A stretch of 64,000 bases of DNA from Halomicrococcus gelatinilyticus (GTDB lineage: Archaea; Halobacteriota; Halobacteria; Halobacteriales; Haladaptataceae). The stretch is from contig CP100467.1 of the NCBI GenBank assembly GCA_024227995.1, positions 124,001 through 188,000 of the forward strand, given 5' to 3'. Below are positions 62,974 through 64,000 of the stretch, piece by piece. Position numbers and translations under genes: made by a program. The notes under the pieces are model-generated. The model was not told the origin of the DNA and ran no database searches. It saw nothing but the letters and a program-made list of their open reading frames with translations. Position 1 is the first letter of the stretch, and each line of letters opens with the position of its first letter.

Positions 62974-63455
62974 CGAGGACGAATCCGCCCCCAGTCGAGG
63001 ACGGCGACCCAGACGACGACGCCGTCGGCGACCGCGAGCACGCCGATGCTCACGCTCAGCAGCTCCAGGCTCGCCAGCAGCGCGAGGTTCGACCCGATGA
63101 CGACCAGGGGCACCCAGGGGACGCCGGGCGTCCGAAACCGGCGTTCCAGTTCGGGACGCTTCCGTCGCGACTGGACGAGCGCGACGTTGACGAACGTCAG
63201 CCCAGCGAGGAGCATGAACTCGGCGAAGTGCGCGAGCGATTCGAGACCGAGGGTGGCCTGTCCTCCTGGCACGCCGGGCGGCGACCCGAAGACGACGGTG
63301 AACGTGACGAAGAACGCCAGGACGAGAGCGTCGGTCACCAGCACCGCGACGGTCGGCGTCCCTGACTCCGCGCCGATGCGTTCGACCGGTCCGGGAAGGT
63401 GGTCGCGCTCGACCATCGCCAGCTTCACGCGCGACCCGGCGATGGAGTGTCGCAC
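62974..63455 (-). pseudogene. decayed amino-acid/polyamine (APC-type) permease
   Basis: Over ~160 codons the minus strand reads like the C-terminal half of an APC-family permease: RVKLAMVERDHLPGPVERIG, SGTPTVAVLVTDALVLAFFVTF, LAHFAEFMLLAGLTFVNVALVQSRRKRPELERRFRTPGVPW in outline, and helices to VADGVVVWVAVLDW. The first half of the transporter is absent, and there is no natural stop: the frame runs on into the antisense of the ATPase gene. It is read as a fragment. Confidence 0.6.
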
Positions 63456-63504
63456 GTGCCCGCCTTCTCGAAACAGCCCGTGGTCATCACCTCTCCCGTG
63501 GCCG

Positions 63505-63990
63505 TCACTCGCGCTCGGTCGCGGTGTCGTCCAGCGCGGACTCGAAGAGCGGCTTCACCCTCTCGGCGGGTATCAACTCCTCGTCGACGATGGTCAGACC
63601 GAGTTCGCTCAGGGCGGCGGCGATGCGCGTCAGGTCGTCGTTGTCCGTGCTGACGACGGTGAACACGACGTTTCGCTCTCCGGTCGCCAGTTCCCGAACG
63701 CCGACGACGCCCGGAACCGCCAGCCCGGCGTCGGCCATCGCCTCTCGTTCGGGAATCTGTGCGGTGCAGACGATCTGGACGTGCAGGTCGTAGCCCACCC
63801 GGTCGTAGTCCACCTCGGCCCGGTACGCGGTGACGATGCCCTCGTCCTCGAGCCGCTGGAGCCGTTTCCGGACCGTGCTGGGCGAGGCGGACACCTTCGC
63901 CGCGATGTCCCTGGACGAGGCGTGTCGAGCGTCGCGCTGTAACTCGGCGAGGATGTGCTGGTCCAGTTCGTCGAGACCTTCGAGCGTCAT
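63505..63990 (-). CDS. Lrp/AsnC-family transcription regulator
   Basis: A 161-residue regulator. The N-terminal HTH (LDQHILAELQRDARHASSRDIAAKVSASPSTVRKRLQRLEDEGIV) is followed by the ferredoxin-like RAM domain (YDLHVQIVCTAQIPERE; GVRELATGERNVVFTVVSTDN), which binds amino acids and mediates oligomerisation. The ATG at 63990 gives the expected start. It is adjacent to the decayed amino-acid permease, a typical target of such a regulator. Confidence 0.9.
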   Translation of the reverse strand: MTLEGLDELDQHILAELQRDARHASSRDIAAKVSASPSTVRKRLQRLEDEGIVTAYRAEVDYDRVGYDLHVQIVCTAQIPEREAMADAGLAVPGVVGVRELATGERNVVFTVVSTDNDDLTRIAAALSELGLTIVDEELIPAERVKPLFESALDDTATERE

Positions 63991-64000
63991 GTCGGGGGTC

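Overview
The window is haloarchaeal DNA. It is GC-rich with strongly acidic proteins, uses archaeal TATA-type promoters that often give leaderless starts, carries twin-arginine signal peptides on exported proteins, and encodes archaeal families (Orc1/Cdc6, archaellin, Bat-type HTH regulators, DUF7269/DUF7519-type proteins). No rRNA, complete tRNA, CRISPR array or intact transposase was seen.

Layout. 0-4.8 kb holds unlinked single genes: a lipoprotein start, a small zinc finger, a GAP-family membrane protein, an alpha/beta hydrolase, a duplicated winged-helix protein and an FG-GAP protein. 4.9-11.9 kb is a co-oriented catabolic cluster: a luciferase-like flavoprotein, a fused FAD monooxygenase/old-yellow-enzyme reductase of the 2-aminobenzoyl-CoA or salicylyl-CoA type, a RidA-like protein, an acyl-CoA dehydrogenase, a MaoC hydratase, an SDR and an enoyl-CoA hydratase. 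A stand-alone trpB follows. 13-19.3 kb has a BtrH-domain protein, a soluble cysteine-rich chemotaxis transducer, a cytochrome P450 divergent from a Bat-like regulator, and a ZIP-like transporter. 19.3-26.1 kb looks like a surface-polysaccharide region: a glycosyltransferase, a Tat-exported beta-helix protein, a large membrane protein and a flippase, with a decayed hydrolase among them. 27-38 kb has an acyl-CoA ligase, an ABC-2 exporter, an orphan archaellin, a MoaD-like protein, a formamidase and several small proteins, with many short tandem duplications. 39-42 kb groups CBS-domain and stress-type proteins. 42.8-46.2 kb is a DUF4129-DUF7269-DUF58-DUF7519 operon interrupted by an in-frame amber codon.

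46.2-56.3 kb is the replication and partition core. An intergenic region of about 1.6 kb carries eight copies of an origin-recognition-box-like sequence, one inverted across an AT-rich stretch, upstream of orc1/cdc6. About 6 kb further on, an array of TACTG-N2-CAGTA palindromes precedes a parA-like gene and its overlapping partner. The window therefore contains a probable active origin, of either a megaplasmid/second chromosome or a chromosomal origin locus. 57.4-63 kb is an iron-uptake operon: two paralogous Tat lipoprotein binding proteins, each under the same palindromic iron-box-like promoter, a TrxR-like flavoprotein, a FecCD permease and an ATPase. A decayed amino-acid permease and an Lrp regulator close the window.

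All functions are read from sequence motifs and family knowledge; no searches were run.
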